Assembly: GCA_964346275.1 (NCBI GenBank)
Contig: CAYFUR010000036.1
Coordinates: 1-34,310, forward strand
Length of the DNA stretch: 34,310 nt
Reading direction: 5' to 3'
DNA from: CAYFUR01 sp964346275
GTDB taxonomy: Bacteria; Sumerlaeota; Sumerlaeia; SLMS01
Positions 1-8,951 of the stretch are shown here, one piece after another. The notes beneath the pieces are model-generated. The model made no database searches, had not been told where the DNA came from, and saw only the letters and a list, made by a program, of their open reading frames with translations. The translations under genes and the position numbers were made by a program. Within the stretch, counting starts at the first letter, position 1, and each line of letters opens with the position of its first letter.

Positions 1-54
1 CGAAAAAATGCGTTATCGCCACTGCGGCCGCAGTGGCGATAACGCATTTTTTCG
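1..54. repeat. Perfect 54-base palindrome at the window edge
   Basis: Bases 1-27 are the exact reverse complement of bases 28-54, with the centre at GCGGCCGC and no unpaired loop. Each arm has six A (or T) at its outer end followed by a GC-containing stem. This is the layout of a bidirectional intrinsic terminator (A-tract, stem, T-tract). The symmetry starts exactly at base 1, so the repeat may continue outside the window or may mark a contig end made by fold-back assembly. The terminator role is an inference. Confidence 0.75.
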
Positions 55-232
55 TATCGATCGGGGGCAAATGCCATCGGGGAGAACTCCTCGGAGAATG
101 CTTTGGGCCACCATCCTTGCCAGCAAAGAGCTTGGGGCGAGGGAAAAGCGCCGGAAAAGAACGTTATTTCCTTGCGGCAGTCTCGGAAGTGGACAACTCT
201 TTATCGACTTTTTAAGGCTTATTCCCCGAAAA

Positions 233-664
233 ATGGCTCAAAAAATCAAGATTCTCTTCGCGGATGACGATCCGGAAATCCTGACGGTTTATTCTCTCTA
301 CCTCCGGCAATTCTACGACGTGGTGCAGGCGCGCGATGGCCTCGAGGCCTGGAGGCTCATCGAAGAAACCCGCCCGCGCCTTGTGGTCACCGATCTCAAC
401 ATGCCGGGGCTGAATGGTCTCGACCTGACTGAGCGAATTCGCGAACACCCCGAGCTGAACAAAACACCGATTATCATTCTGACTGGCACAACGCGTAACA
501 GTGATCTGCCGCCGGGGTTCTGGAAAATCGGCACCAAGGCCAATCGGTTTCTGGAAAAGCCTGTCACGCCCGAGCAAGTCCTGAACTCTGTCCGCCGGGT
601 CTTGCTCGAATCCGCCGAGATTAAGCCTTTGCCCCCGGGCAAAGGCTATTACGACGTTCATTAG
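233..664 (+). CDS. Stand-alone response regulator receiver protein
   Basis: This 143-residue protein is a single CheY-like receiver domain with no output domain, so it probably acts by phosphorylation-dependent protein contacts. Visible marks are the acidic pocket DDD at residues 10-12, the phospho-acceptor Asp in TDLNMPG near residue 53, the switch Thr in ILTGT near residue 84, and the conserved Lys in FLEKP near residue 108. The reading frame stays open back to base 8, but the fold begins at KIKILFADDD, so the ATG at 233 is chosen; no convincing Shine-Dalgarno sequence is visible there. No histidine kinase lies nearby, so the partner is unknown. About 20 residues after the last helix form a short tail. 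Confidence 0.85.
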   Translation: MAQKIKILFADDDPEILTVYSLYLRQFYDVVQARDGLEAWRLIEETRPRLVVTDLNMPGLNGLDLTERIREHPELNKTPIIILTGTTRNSDLPPGFWKIGTKANRFLEKPVTPEQVLNSVRRVLLESAEIKPLPPGKGYYDVH

Positions 665-856
665 GCTCCCCCTTCTTTCTCACCCACTTCTCATTGATGA
701 AGCTTCCAGCCACGAGCAGGATCAAGAATTTCCCCGCAATTGTCAAAGCGAGCGGGCAGCCCTTTCTCACGCAGTGGCGGATTTTGTCCCTTGCCGATGG
801 AGGGTGGATGTGGCCACATTGGTGGCAGGTATCTCTTTGTTCCTTTGGGCGTGGAA

Positions 857-2830
857 ATGAGCGAGTGGCAGGACAATCTGAGCGAAGCGGAAGCCCTCTG
901 CGAAGAGGGCCAGCGGCTGCTGGACCAGGGCCACTTCATCAAGGCGGGTGAATGTTTCGAGCGCGCCGTGGAGCTGGCTCCTGATTACGCTGAGGGCCTG
1001 TTTCAATTGGGCAGCTATTACATGGAAGTCAGCCGTGCGGACGAGGCGATCGATGTCCTGAAGCAGGCCGTGCGGCTCGAGCCGGATCATGGCGAAGCCC
1101 ACTTTCTCCTCGGCGACGCCTATGCCCGGGACGAACGGCCCGCCATGGCGGTGGCTGCGCTCAAGGAAGCCCAGCGCCTGCGGCCCTTCAATCCCGAAAA
1201 CTTAGCGGCGCTCGGGCGATGCTATCACATGCTTCACCGGTTCGAGGAAGCGGTGGATGCCTTCGAGCAAGCTATCGAACTCGACCCCAATTGCGTGGAT
1301 GGCTGGCTGGGCCTGGCCAAGATTCATCACGACCAGCGCAACCTGGGCGAGTCGCTGGAGATGCTCGAGCGGGCGTCGGTTTGCGATCCGGCAAACCCGA
1401 TGCCATTGATCGAGCGGGCGTTGGTCCTCACGGACAGCGGGCGTCTGGAGGATGCCGAGCTTTCGCTTGAGGAGGCGCTGGACCTGGATCCGGAGGAGCC
1501 CTCGGCGCATTACCAGCTGGGAAAAGTCTTTCAGGAGCAGGAGAAGTTCGACGAGGCGATCTCGGCCTACGAAAAGGCGATGGACGCCGCGCCGGATTAC
1601 CTCCAGGCGGCGCTTTCTCTCGGCGCTCTTTATTATAATCTGGGCTTGCACGAGGATGCTGTGGAGGCGCTGGAGCGGGCGCGATCCATCGACTCCGAGA
1701 ATCCGGATATTTATTTCAACCTGGGGCTGAACTATCATGCCTTGGGCCGCTTTGGAAAGGCGTTGCGGGCTTATCGGCGGGCGACGGAATACGATCCGCG
1801 TTTTGTGGATGCATTCAATAACATGGCCTTGGTGCTGCGCGAGCGAAACCAGATCCGCAAGGCGATCGAATGCTGCGAAAAGGCGCTGCGCATCGATCCG
1901 ACCCATGGGCTGGCCCACAGCAACATCGCTTTGGCCTACGAGCAAATCGATCGTTCAGAGGACGCGCTGAAACACTACCGCCTGGCGATCAAGTATCTGC
2001 CGGGGGAACCAACGCCGTCGGTTTACCTTGCGGCTTTGCTGGAGAAACTGGGCCAGTCGGACCGGGCGATCGAGGCTTACCTGGATGTGCTGGCGCTCAA
2101 TCCACAAGATGATCGAGCCTTGTTCCGGCTGGGTAATATCTACTTCGACCAGCGGCGCTATCGCGAGGCGCTCGATATGTATGGCCAAGCCGTGGAGGAG
2201 GCGCCGGGCAACGCGGGCTACTTGATGAACTACGGCAGCACGCTGTTCCATCTGGGCCGCCATGCGGAATCGGAGCGCATCCTGGAGCAGGCGTTGGAAC
2301 TGGAGCCCTCCTGGGGCCAGTTATACTTGAATCTGGGATTTGCGCGGAAGGCGCTTGGCCGTAACGCGGAGGCGGAACAGAGCCTGCGCCGGGCGGTGGA
2401 ACTGGAGCCGGACCAGCCGGAGCCGCTGGCGGCACTGGCGCGCCACCTGGAGGATTGCGGCAAGAGGTGGGACGCGGTGGATGTCCTGGTGCGGCTGCTG
2501 GAATTGGCGCCGGACAACCAGCCGGCGATCTTTGCCCTGGGGCGCAATGCGTTCCGGACGCTGCGCATCCGGCGGGCGAAGACTCTTTTTCGCGAGCTGG
2601 TTCGCCGCGACCCCCACGGACCGGCGGTGAATTTCTGGTTGTTCTATTGCGAATTGGTGATTGGGCGCTTTGCCCATGCGTTCATGCACTACGAGATCTT
2701 GGCGATCTATTCACCGGAGCATGCCGGAGAAATCCGCCAGACGTTGCGCCAGGGCCTGGAATACGCGGCCTTTGGCGTTCTCTTACTCATTCTCTTCCTG
2801 ACAGTCGTGGCGGTTCTGCTGGGGGCCTGA
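857..2830 (+). CDS. Tail-anchored tetratricopeptide-repeat protein
   Basis: This 657-residue protein is made almost entirely of TPR units. About 16 repeats of 34 residues run from near residue 25 to 610, recognisable by the recurring 'ALxLDPxxxxAxxxLGxxYxxxGxxxEA' pattern. The last 22 residues (about 636-657) are a hydrophobic helix ending at the C terminus, so the repeats are probably cytoplasmic and held to the inner membrane by a C-terminal anchor. There is no signal peptide. The frame is open upstream to 740, but the sequence before MSEWQDNL looks non-coding, so ATG 857 is chosen; an in-frame GTG at 851 is the alternative. TPR arrays are protein-binding scaffolds; the partner is not evident. 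It leads a plus-strand run into the CxxC protein and purEK. Confidence 0.85.
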   Translation: MSEWQDNLSEAEALCEEGQRLLDQGHFIKAGECFERAVELAPDYAEGLFQLGSYYMEVSRADEAIDVLKQAVRLEPDHGEAHFLLGDAYARDERPAMAVAALKEAQRLRPFNPENLAALGRCYHMLHRFEEAVDAFEQAIELDPNCVDGWLGLAKIHHDQRNLGESLEMLERASVCDPANPMPLIERALVLTDSGRLEDAELSLEEALDLDPEEPSAHYQLGKVFQEQEKFDEAISAYEKAMDAAPDYLQAALSLGALYYNLGLHEDAVEALERARSIDSENPDIYFNLGLNYHALGRFGKALRAYRRATEYDPRFVDAFNNMALVLRERNQIRKAIECCEKALRIDPTHGLAHSNIALAYEQIDRSEDALKHYRLAIKYLPGEPTPSVYLAALLEKLGQSDRAIEAYLDVLALNPQDDRALFRLGNIYFDQRRYREALDMYGQAVEEAPGNAGYLMNYGSTLFHLGRHAESERILEQALELEPSWGQLYLNLGFARKALGRNAEAEQSLRRAVELEPDQPEPLAALARHLEDCGKRWDAVDVLVRLLELAPDNQPAIFALGRNAFRTLRIRRAKTLFRELVRRDPHGPAVNFWLFYCELVIGRFAHAFMHYEILAIYSPEHAGEIRQTLRQGLEYAAFGVLLLILFLTVVAVLLGA

Positions 2831-2879
2831 GGCGTTCCGGCAGAGCCTGTGGCGAAAGGATGACCGGCGGGATGTTTCG

Positions 2880-3179
2880 ATGAGCGAATACCGCATTTGC
2901 GACAATTGCGGCCGATGGGTCGAAAAGAACGAAGTCCTGTATATCATGGAAGTGGCGATCATGGCAGAGCCGAACCCCGAGGTGATGATGGAGGAGCCCC
3001 AGGGGGATGCGCGGGAGGAGTTGGAGAAGCTGGTGGAAGCGATGGAGGGAATGACTGAAGAGCAGATCGACGAGGCGACGGACCAGGTTCACGAGAATTA
3101 CCGCTATACGCTTTGCCCCGAGTGCCGGGTGCTGGTGCACCGGCGATTGAAGCACCGGTCGAATCTGCTCGGCGAATAA
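2880..3179 (+). CDS. Small protein with two CxxC knuckles (zinc-ribbon-like)
   Basis: This is a 99-residue protein with CDNC at residues 7-10 and CPEC at 79-82, a pair that could bind one zinc ion as a split ribbon. Between them is an acidic, probably helical stretch (residues 30-72) rich in Glu and Met. The C-terminal end is basic (RRLKHR). I do not recognise a named family. It starts 49 bases after the TPR gene stop and ends 27 bases before purE, so it is likely co-transcribed with both. Nucleic-acid or protein binding is plausible, but the sequence alone does not decide. Confidence 0.75.
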   Translation: MSEYRICDNCGRWVEKNEVLYIMEVAIMAEPNPEVMMEEPQGDAREELEKLVEAMEGMTEEQIDEATDQVHENYRYTLCPECRVLVHRRLKHRSNLLGE

Positions 3180-3206
3180 CGATTCCCATCGAGAGAAGGA
3201 GCCGCA

Positions 3207-3704
3207 TTGGAAATGACCAAGCCGCTGGTGGGTGTGATCATGGGGTCCAAGTCGGACTGGGAGACGATGAAGCACGCGGTGGAGACGCTGGAGAAACTGG
3301 GGGTTCCTTGCGAGACGAAAGTCGTTTCCGCGCACCGGACACCGGAGTGGTTGTTTGAATATGCGCGGACGGCGGAGGAACGCGGCCTGGAGGCCATTAT
3401 TGCGGGCGCGGGGGGAGCGGCGCATCTGCCCGGCATGTGCGCGTCGAAAACGGCGCTGCCGGTGCTTGGCGTGCCGGTTCAATCGAAGGCGCTGAATGGC
3501 ATGGATTCGCTTTTGTCGATTGTCCAGATGCCCGCGGGCGTGCCGGTGGGTTCCCTGGCGATCGGGCGGTCCGGCGCGGTGAACGCGGCGTTGCTGGCGG
3601 CGGCGATGCTCGGAAACAGTCATCCTGAAATCCGCGCGGCCTATAAGGAATACCGCGAGGCTCAGACCCAGGCGGTGCTGGGCGCGAAGGATCCGTCGGC
3701 ATGA
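3207..3704 (+). CDS. purE: N5-carboxyaminoimidazole ribonucleotide mutase
   Basis: Class I PurE moves the carboxyl group of N5-CAIR to C4 to give CAIR in de novo purine synthesis, taking the product of PurK encoded next. The family's marks are plain: GSKSDWETM, SAHRTPE with the catalytic His, GAGGAAHLPGM, and PVQSKALNG. The length of 165 residues is normal. Two starts are possible. AAGGAG at 3196-3201 lies 5 bases before TTG 3207 and 11 bases before ATG 3213, so spacing favours TTG and codon preference favours ATG; the proteins differ by two residues. Its stop overlaps the purK start (ATGA at 3701-3704), which implies translational coupling. Confidence 0.95.
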   Translation: MEMTKPLVGVIMGSKSDWETMKHAVETLEKLGVPCETKVVSAHRTPEWLFEYARTAEERGLEAIIAGAGGAAHLPGMCASKTALPVLGVPVQSKALNGMDSLLSIVQMPAGVPVGSLAIGRSGAVNAALLAAAMLGNSHPEIRAAYKEYREAQTQAVLGAKDPSA

Positions 3705-4834
3705 GCCGGACGCGGGTTGGAATTATCGGCGCCGGCCAGCTTGGCCGGATGCTGGCCGAGGCGGGGGAGGACCTTTGCCTCGACTTTACGTTTCTGGAAC
3801 CGAAGGACAATATCTCGGCGGCGGGGCTGGGGCCGCATATCCGGGCGCCCTATGATGACGCAAAGGGCCTGGCGGAATTGGCAGCGACTTCGGATGTCGT
3901 GACCTACGAGTTCGAGAACGTGCCGCCGAGGGCAGCCGCGTGGCTGGCGGAGCGCGTGCCTGTCTATCCGCCGCCGGAGGCCTTGCGAATCGCCCAGGAC
4001 CGTCTCTACGAAAAAACGTATATACGCGGCCTGGAAATCCCGGCGCCGAAATTCCGTGATTGTTATTTTCGCGACGAGTTTGACGCCGCGCTGGAGCACG
4101 TGGGCGTCCCGGCGGTTTTGAAAACACGGCGTTTTGGCTATGATGGGAAAGGCCAGCGTGTGATCCGCGCGCAAGAGGATGCCGATGCCGCTTTCGAGGA
4201 CCTGAGCGGCCAGCCGCTGATCCTGGAGGAGTTTGTTCCCTTCGACCGCGAGGTGTCGATTCTGGCAGCGCGCGGGCGCGAGGGGGAATTCGCCGCGTGG
4301 CCGCTGGTCGAGAATACCCACCGCGACGGCATCCTGCGGCTGTCGATCGCTCCGGCGCCGGGGGAGGAGTTGAGCCGCAAGGCGGCGGAATACGCCGCGA
4401 AAGTCATGGCCTCGGTGGATTACGTGGGCGTGCTGGCGATGGAGCTTTTCGAGCGCGATGGCGAGCTGATTTTCAACGAGATGGCGCCGCGCGTTCACAA
4501 CTCGGGCCACTGGAGCATCGAGGGATCGGAAACCAGCCAGTTCGAGAATCATCTGCGGGCGATTCTTGGGAAGGAATTGGGCAAGACCGGAGTGCGCGGC
4601 CACGCCGCGATGCTCAATCTGATTGGTGACCTGCCAGCGGAGAGCGCACTTGATGGAATGGCGAATGCTTTTTTTCACGGATACGGCAAATCGCCCCGGC
4701 CAGGCCGAAAGGTCGCCCATGCAACGGTGGTCGCTTCGGACGAGACCGAGGTTGCAACCCTTGCACTCGAAGCCGCGTCTCGGCTGGGGGACCGGGTTCT
4801 TTCGGAAGTTGTGGCCGAGCGGTTTTCGTCGTAA
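3701..4834 (+). CDS. purK: N5-carboxyaminoimidazole ribonucleotide synthase
   Basis: PurK is the ATP-grasp enzyme that uses ATP and bicarbonate to carboxylate AIR to N5-CAIR, the substrate of PurE. The 377 residues show the N-terminal nucleotide-like fold GAGQLGRML (about 10-18), the ATP-grasp pieces KTRRFGYDGKGQ (about 142-153) and ILEEFVPFDREVS, and the carboxy-terminal signature NEMAPRVHNSGHW followed by SQFENHLRAI. Length and domain order match the family. It overlaps purE by four bases and is followed 23 bases later by a lipoprotein gene. Confidence 0.95.
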   Translation: MSRTRVGIIGAGQLGRMLAEAGEDLCLDFTFLEPKDNISAAGLGPHIRAPYDDAKGLAELAATSDVVTYEFENVPPRAAAWLAERVPVYPPPEALRIAQDRLYEKTYIRGLEIPAPKFRDCYFRDEFDAALEHVGVPAVLKTRRFGYDGKGQRVIRAQEDADAAFEDLSGQPLILEEFVPFDREVSILAARGREGEFAAWPLVENTHRDGILRLSIAPAPGEELSRKAAEYAAKVMASVDYVGVLAMELFERDGELIFNEMAPRVHNSGHWSIEGSETSQFENHLRAILGKELGKTGVRGHAAMLNLIGDLPAESALDGMANAFFHGYGKSPRPGRKVAHATVVASDETEVATLALEAASRLGDRVLSEVVAERFSS

Positions 4835-4857
4835 AAATTTCCTGGAAAAGATTTCCA

Positions 4858-5451
4858 ATGAAGAAACGCGAAACTCCAAGCCGGTGTGTGTTTCATGTCC
4901 AGCGCGCCCTCTGTGTCCTTCTCCTTGCCGGAATGATTCCGGTGCTCACGAATTGTTATGGCACCTTCCCACTGACCCGGACGGTGTACAAGCTGAACGG
5001 AAGCATCACCGACAGTCAGTTGGTCCACTCGATCATCTTGTGGATCTTTGGTGTTTTTCTGGGCGTCTACGGAATCACGGTTTTCGTCGATTTTGTCATC
5101 CTGAATTTGATCGAATTCTGGAGCGGCGACCCGATCGAGCTGTCGCAGAGCTATGAGCAGGACGACGGGTCGGTGGTGGCGCTGGGCCCGGGGCTGCGTC
5201 CCAACGAAGCGGTGCTGACGGTTTCCCGCGACGGGGTGGTGGAAACCGAGCGCCGGTTTGTGCGCAATGACGAGGGAATCACGACTGTGTATGATGGCCA
5301 GGGCCGCGAGATGGGCCGGGTTGTGCCGGACGGGCAGAAGGGCTTTCTGTTCGAGGATGCCTCGGGGGCGGAGAAGGCCCGCCTGAGCGGCACGGATATC
5401 AAGCAGTTGACCCGCGAGCTGGCCGCGGAAGAGCAAGAATACTCGCTCTAG
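4858..5451 (+). CDS. DUF3332 family lipoprotein
   Basis: This 197-residue protein has a basic N terminus, a hydrophobic segment (about 17-30) and a candidate lipid-attachment Cys33 directly before YGTFPLT; the residue before the Cys is Asn, which is unusual for a lipobox. The core reads CYGTFPLTRTVYKLNG, a second hydrophobic stretch at about 52-78, and VDFVILNLIEFWSGDP, an arrangement I recognise as DUF3332, whose function is unknown. The C-terminal half is charged and probably periplasmic. ATG 4858 follows GGAAAAG by a short gap. It sits between purK and alaS but shares no obvious process with either. Confidence 0.8.
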   Translation: MKKRETPSRCVFHVQRALCVLLLAGMIPVLTNCYGTFPLTRTVYKLNGSITDSQLVHSIILWIFGVFLGVYGITVFVDFVILNLIEFWSGDPIELSQSYEQDDGSVVALGPGLRPNEAVLTVSRDGVVETERRFVRNDEGITTVYDGQGREMGRVVPDGQKGFLFEDASGAEKARLSGTDIKQLTRELAAEEQEYSL

Positions 5452-5479
5452 AAATACTGGCCGGGGAAGGATGAAATGG

Positions 5480-5518
5480 GGCCCCTGATTTCCAGAGCTT
5501 GACCTGGAAACAGGGGCC
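5480..5518 (+). promoter_or_regulatory. Hairpin in the leader of alaS
   Basis: GGCCCCTG-A-TTTCCAG (5480-5495) pairs with CTGGAAACAGGGGCC (5504-5518), giving 15 base pairs with one bulged A and an 8-base loop. It lies 28 bases after the lipoprotein stop and 76 before alaS. There is no T-tract after it, so it is not a typical intrinsic terminator. It may protect a processed 3' end or belong to an alaS leader. Function is not established. Confidence 0.5.
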
Positions 5519-5594
5519 AAGTCTATTGCTCAGGCTTCTTCTGTGTGCTAGCCCATGATGACCAGATGGAAAGAAAAAGAGGCGGACCGCGACT

Positions 5595-8339
5595 ATGATT
5601 TCGACAGGTAAAGAACTTCGCCAGGCGTATCTGGACTTTTTCCGGAACCTGGAGACCCATCCCCATCCGATTATTGAGAGCGGGCCGTTGGTGCCGCCCG
5701 ACGATCCGTCGCTGATGTTCACCACGGCGGGAATGGTCCAGTTCAAACAACTCTATTCCGGTGATGTCGAGCTGCCTTATCCGCGGGCGGCCTCCTGCCA
5801 GAAATGCCTGCGCGCGGGGGGAAAAGGGTCGGACCTGGAAAACGTGGGGAAAACGCTGCGGCACCACACGTTTTTCGAGATGCTGGGGAACTTCAGCTTT
5901 GGGGATTACTTCAAGCGCGAGACGATCATCTGGTGCTGGAAGTTCGTGAGCGAGGTGATGGAGCTGCCGGCGGATCGACTGTTTCCAACGATCTATCTGG
6001 ATGATGACGAGGCGGCCCGGATTTGGAAGGAAGAGACGGGGTGCGTTTACGAGCCGATCCGGCTGGATGAAAAGGAGAACTACTGGGGCCCGGCGGGGGA
6101 GACGGGCGCCTGCGGCCCGTGTTCCGAGATGTGTTTCTTTCTGGGCAGCGAAGAAGAGCTGGCCGAAATTCGCAAGATGATGGAAGAATCCCCGGAGAAG
6201 GGGCAGGAGGAGCTGGCCCGGCGGATTCCCGAGGAGGGCGATCTGTTTCTGGAGATCTGGAACCTGGTCTTTCCCCAGTTCGACCAGCAGCGCGATGGCA
6301 GCCGCGTTCCGCTGAAGCACGTTGGGATCGATACCGGGGCGGGGCTGGAGCGGATGACGACGGCGCTGATATTCGCCCGCACGGGCAAGGCCGCCACGCC
6401 CTATGAAACGGATCTGATGTGGCCGATCGTGGAAGGGGCGGCAAAGGCCCTCGGCGTGGAATACAAGAAAGTGAGCGAACCCCACGACGACGCGGCGGCG
6501 CGTGTGCGCCTGGCGATCAATGCCATCGCCGATCATACGCGGGCGCTGGTGTTCTGCCTGTCGGAGGGAATCACGCCGAGCAATATCGGGCGGGGCTATG
6601 TGGTGCGGCGTATCCAGCGGCGGGCGCTGCGCTTTGCGTCGCTGCTCGGGATGAATGAACCCTTCATGGCGAACCTCTACGAGCCCGTGGTGGAGACGCT
6701 GGGCGATGCCTATCCGGAGATCAAAAAGAACTCGGATTTCATCAAGACTGCCTTGCAGAAGGAAGAGGAAACCTTCCTGCGCACGCGCGACCGGGGGAAT
6801 AAAATCCTGCAGGAACTCGTGATGCAGGCGCAGTATCGCGGCGATAAGACGATCCGCGGCGAAGACGCCTTCCGCCTGTGGGACACCTATGGCTTTCCCG
6901 TGGATATGACGCTGGAGGTCGCCGAGGACCAGGGGCTGAAAGTGGACATGGCGGGCTTTGAAGAGGCGATGGCCAAGCAGAAGGAGACGGCCCGCGCGTC
7001 TGGAAAGGGGGACGACATGGCGAAGGAAGTGGAAGCGGTCGAGCCGCTTTTCGAGGAAAAGGGGGCGACGGACTTCGCCGGCTACGACACGATGGGGCCG
7101 GTTCCCGCGAAGATTCTGGGGATGCTGCGCCTGGGGGCGCTGGTCGACCGTATAGACGAAGGAGACGATGCGATCCTGATCCTGGATAAGACGCCCTTCT
7201 ATGCGGAGTCCGGCGGCCAGGTGGGGGACAGGGGGGTGATCTCTCATGCCGGGGCCGAGTTCGTCGTCACCGATACCCAGAAAACGCCGGGGGGCATGTA
7301 TTTCCATATCGGGCGCATGGCCGCGGGATGGCTGCGACATGGCGACGAGATCGAGGCGGAAGTCGATGCGCGGCGGCGCCGGCGGATCGTGCGCAACCAC
7401 AGCTCGGTGCACCTGCTTCAGAGCGTCCTTAAGCGCGTGGTGGGCGATCACATCACGCAGGCGGGTTCGTTTGTGGGGCCGGATTACTCGCGTTTCGACT
7501 TCACGCATACGGAGGGACTGAGCAACGAGAAGCTGGCGGAAATCCAGCGCGAGGTGAATCGCCTCATCTCGGCGGAGTTGCCGGTGAAGACGGAGGTGCT
7601 TTCCCTGGAGGATGCGAAAAAACGCGGGGCGATTGCGCCGTTTGGCGAAAAATATGGCGCCAGGGTGCGGGTGGTGGCCATGGGCGATACGAGTCTGGAA
7701 TTTTGCGGCGGCACGCATGTTGGCAACACGGGCGAAATCCTGCACTATCGCATCGAGGGGGAATCCTCGATCGCGGCGGGTGTGCGGCGGATCGAAGCGG
7801 TGACCGGCGACGCGGCCGCGGACCATGAGGCGGACGAGCATTTCTCGCTGGTGGTGCCTCTGGAGAATACGCTGGCCGTCAAGGGTTCGGAGGTTCTCGG
7901 TCGCATCAAAGCGATGCAGGATCGGACGAAGGAGTTGGAAAAAGAGCTGGCGCGCATGAAGCAGGAACTGGCGACCAAGGACCTGGACCAGTATGTCGAA
8001 GGGGCGCGTCTCCTCGCCGGAGAAGTCCGGCTCGCAGCGGTGCGCATGGATGGGCTGGAAGGCGGGCAGTTGAAGGCCGTGGCGACGGCGCTTCGGGATA
8101 AGCTGGGCGAAGATGGTGTTGCCGTTGTCATCACCGAGCGCGATGGCAAGGTCGGCATCGCGGCGGCGGTCGGCAAGCACGCCCAGAAGGATTATGCCGC
8201 TGGCACCGTGGTCAACAAGCTGGCGGCGCCGCTCGGCGGCAAAGGGGGCGGCAAGCCGGACTTTGCCCAGGGCGGAGCAAAGGACGCCACCAGGATTGAC
8301 GAAGTGGTGGCGGAGGCACCAAAACTATTGAAGAGCTAA
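5595..8339 (+). CDS. alaS: Alanyl-tRNA synthetase
   Basis: AlaS charges tRNA-Ala and hydrolyses mischarged Ser- or Gly-tRNA-Ala. The 914 residues carry the class II aminoacylation core (FTTAGMVQFK near 42-51, FEMLGNFSFGDYFK near 94-107), the tRNA-recognition middle (GRGYVVRRIQRRALRF), the editing domain with its HxxxH zinc site (HSSVH) and CGGTH, and the C-terminal DHHA1-type domain with a glycine-rich GGKGGGKPDFAQGG. The size matches the family's usual 850-920. Possible ribosome binding sites are GAGG or GCGG 9-12 bases before ATG 5595, on the long side. It is probably co-transcribed with the small membrane protein 25 bases downstream. Confidence 0.97.
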   Translation: MISTGKELRQAYLDFFRNLETHPHPIIESGPLVPPDDPSLMFTTAGMVQFKQLYSGDVELPYPRAASCQKCLRAGGKGSDLENVGKTLRHHTFFEMLGNFSFGDYFKRETIIWCWKFVSEVMELPADRLFPTIYLDDDEAARIWKEETGCVYEPIRLDEKENYWGPAGETGACGPCSEMCFFLGSEEELAEIRKMMEESPEKGQEELARRIPEEGDLFLEIWNLVFPQFDQQRDGSRVPLKHVGIDTGAGLERMTTALIFARTGKAATPYETDLMWPIVEGAAKALGVEYKKVSEPHDDAAARVRLAINAIADHTRALVFCLSEGITPSNIGRGYVVRRIQRRALRFASLLGMNEPFMANLYEPVVETLGDAYPEIKKNSDFIKTALQKEEETFLRTRDRGNKILQELVMQAQYRGDKTIRGEDAFRLWDTYGFPVDMTLEVAEDQGLKVDMAGFEEAMAKQKETARASGKGDDMAKEVEAVEPLFEEKGATDFAGYDTMGPVPAKILGMLRLGALVDRIDEGDDAILILDKTPFYAESGGQVGDRGVISHAGAEFVVTDTQKTPGGMYFHIGRMAAGWLRHGDEIEAEVDARRRRRIVRNHSSVHLLQSVLKRVVGDHITQAGSFVGPDYSRFDFTHTEGLSNEKLAEIQREVNRLISAELPVKTEVLSLEDAKKRGAIAPFGEKYGARVRVVAMGDTSLEFCGGTHVGNTGEILHYRIEGESSIAAGVRRIEAVTGDAAADHEADEHFSLVVPLENTLAVKGSEVLGRIKAMQDRTKELEKELARMKQELATKDLDQYVEGARLLAGEVRLAAVRMDGLEGGQLKAVATALRDKLGEDGVAVVITERDGKVGIAAAVGKHAQKDYAAGTVVNKLAAPLGGKGGGKPDFAQGGAKDATRIDEVVAEAPKLLKS

Positions 8340-8364
8340 ATTCTTTTGATCCTGGAGCATTGCG

Positions 8365-8946
8365 ATGCATGGTCCCGAGGAACTGGAAGGCGGTGGTGCC
8401 CCGCTCAGGTTTTCCCTTTTTACCGATGTTGCGTTTTTTTTCTTCGGTGCGGTGCTGGTGCTGCTCGAGTTTTTCTTTGGCGTCCATCGGCTCTTTGCCA
8501 TGGGCTTCGAGTTTCTCAAGGAGCAGCCGGATTGGATCATGGCCGCCGGGGTTTATTTCGTAGCGGGTCTTCTTTGCCTCTATGGAACACGCCGGGTGAC
8601 AACCATCATCGATCCGGCGAGCAAGACCGTGCGGCGCGTGCATAAGCTGTTGCTCTTTCTTCCTGTCTATACGTCTTCGTTCCATTTTGGCAAAATCCGC
8701 TACGTGGATTTTGATCACCCCCAGTCGGGGGTGATGCCTTACAGCAACGCCCAGATTTACTTTAATTATTACTGGTGGGGCGGTTTGAGTTTCTTGTTCT
8801 CGGGAATCGCGGATTCCGCGCCCTACGAGATCTACTTTTTCCTGGAGGATCGTTCGCGGATTCTTTTTCACGCGGGGCTGGGCGAGAAGAAGATGGGAGA
8901 GACGGCGAGGAAGGTCGCTCAAACCGTTGGCGCCCGGTTGAGTTGA
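8365..8946 (+). CDS. Hypothetical membrane protein with two N-terminal helices
   Basis: This 193-residue protein has two predicted membrane segments, about residues 18-40 (very rich in Phe and Leu) and 57-74. A soluble aromatic-rich part follows (RYVDFDHP, YFNYYWWGG, PYEIYFFLED). The layout of two helices plus a beta-rich tail recalls small PH-like membrane proteins, but I cannot assign a family. ATG 8365 has GGAG seven bases upstream and lies 25 bases after alaS. Its stop is only five bases from the stop of the convergent kinase gene, with no terminator between. Confidence 0.7.
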   Translation: MHGPEELEGGGAPLRFSLFTDVAFFFFGAVLVLLEFFFGVHRLFAMGFEFLKEQPDWIMAAGVYFVAGLLCLYGTRRVTTIIDPASKTVRRVHKLLLFLPVYTSSFHFGKIRYVDFDHPQSGVMPYSNAQIYFNYYWWGGLSFLFSGIADSAPYEIYFFLEDRSRILFHAGLGEKKMGETARKVAQTVGARLS

Positions 8947-8951
8947 AAAAG

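Noticed and set aside
5573..5594. Possible T-box element just before alaS (AGAGGCGGACCGCG)
   Set aside because: It resembles the T-box consensus at about 10 of 14 positions but lacks the UGGN needed to pair with the tRNA acceptor end, and no terminator/antiterminator pair follows.
5523..8180. Very long minus-strand open frame opposite alaS (885 codons)
   Set aside because: It is an antisense shadow; the plus strand has all AlaS motifs, and the shadow has no recognisable domain or start context.
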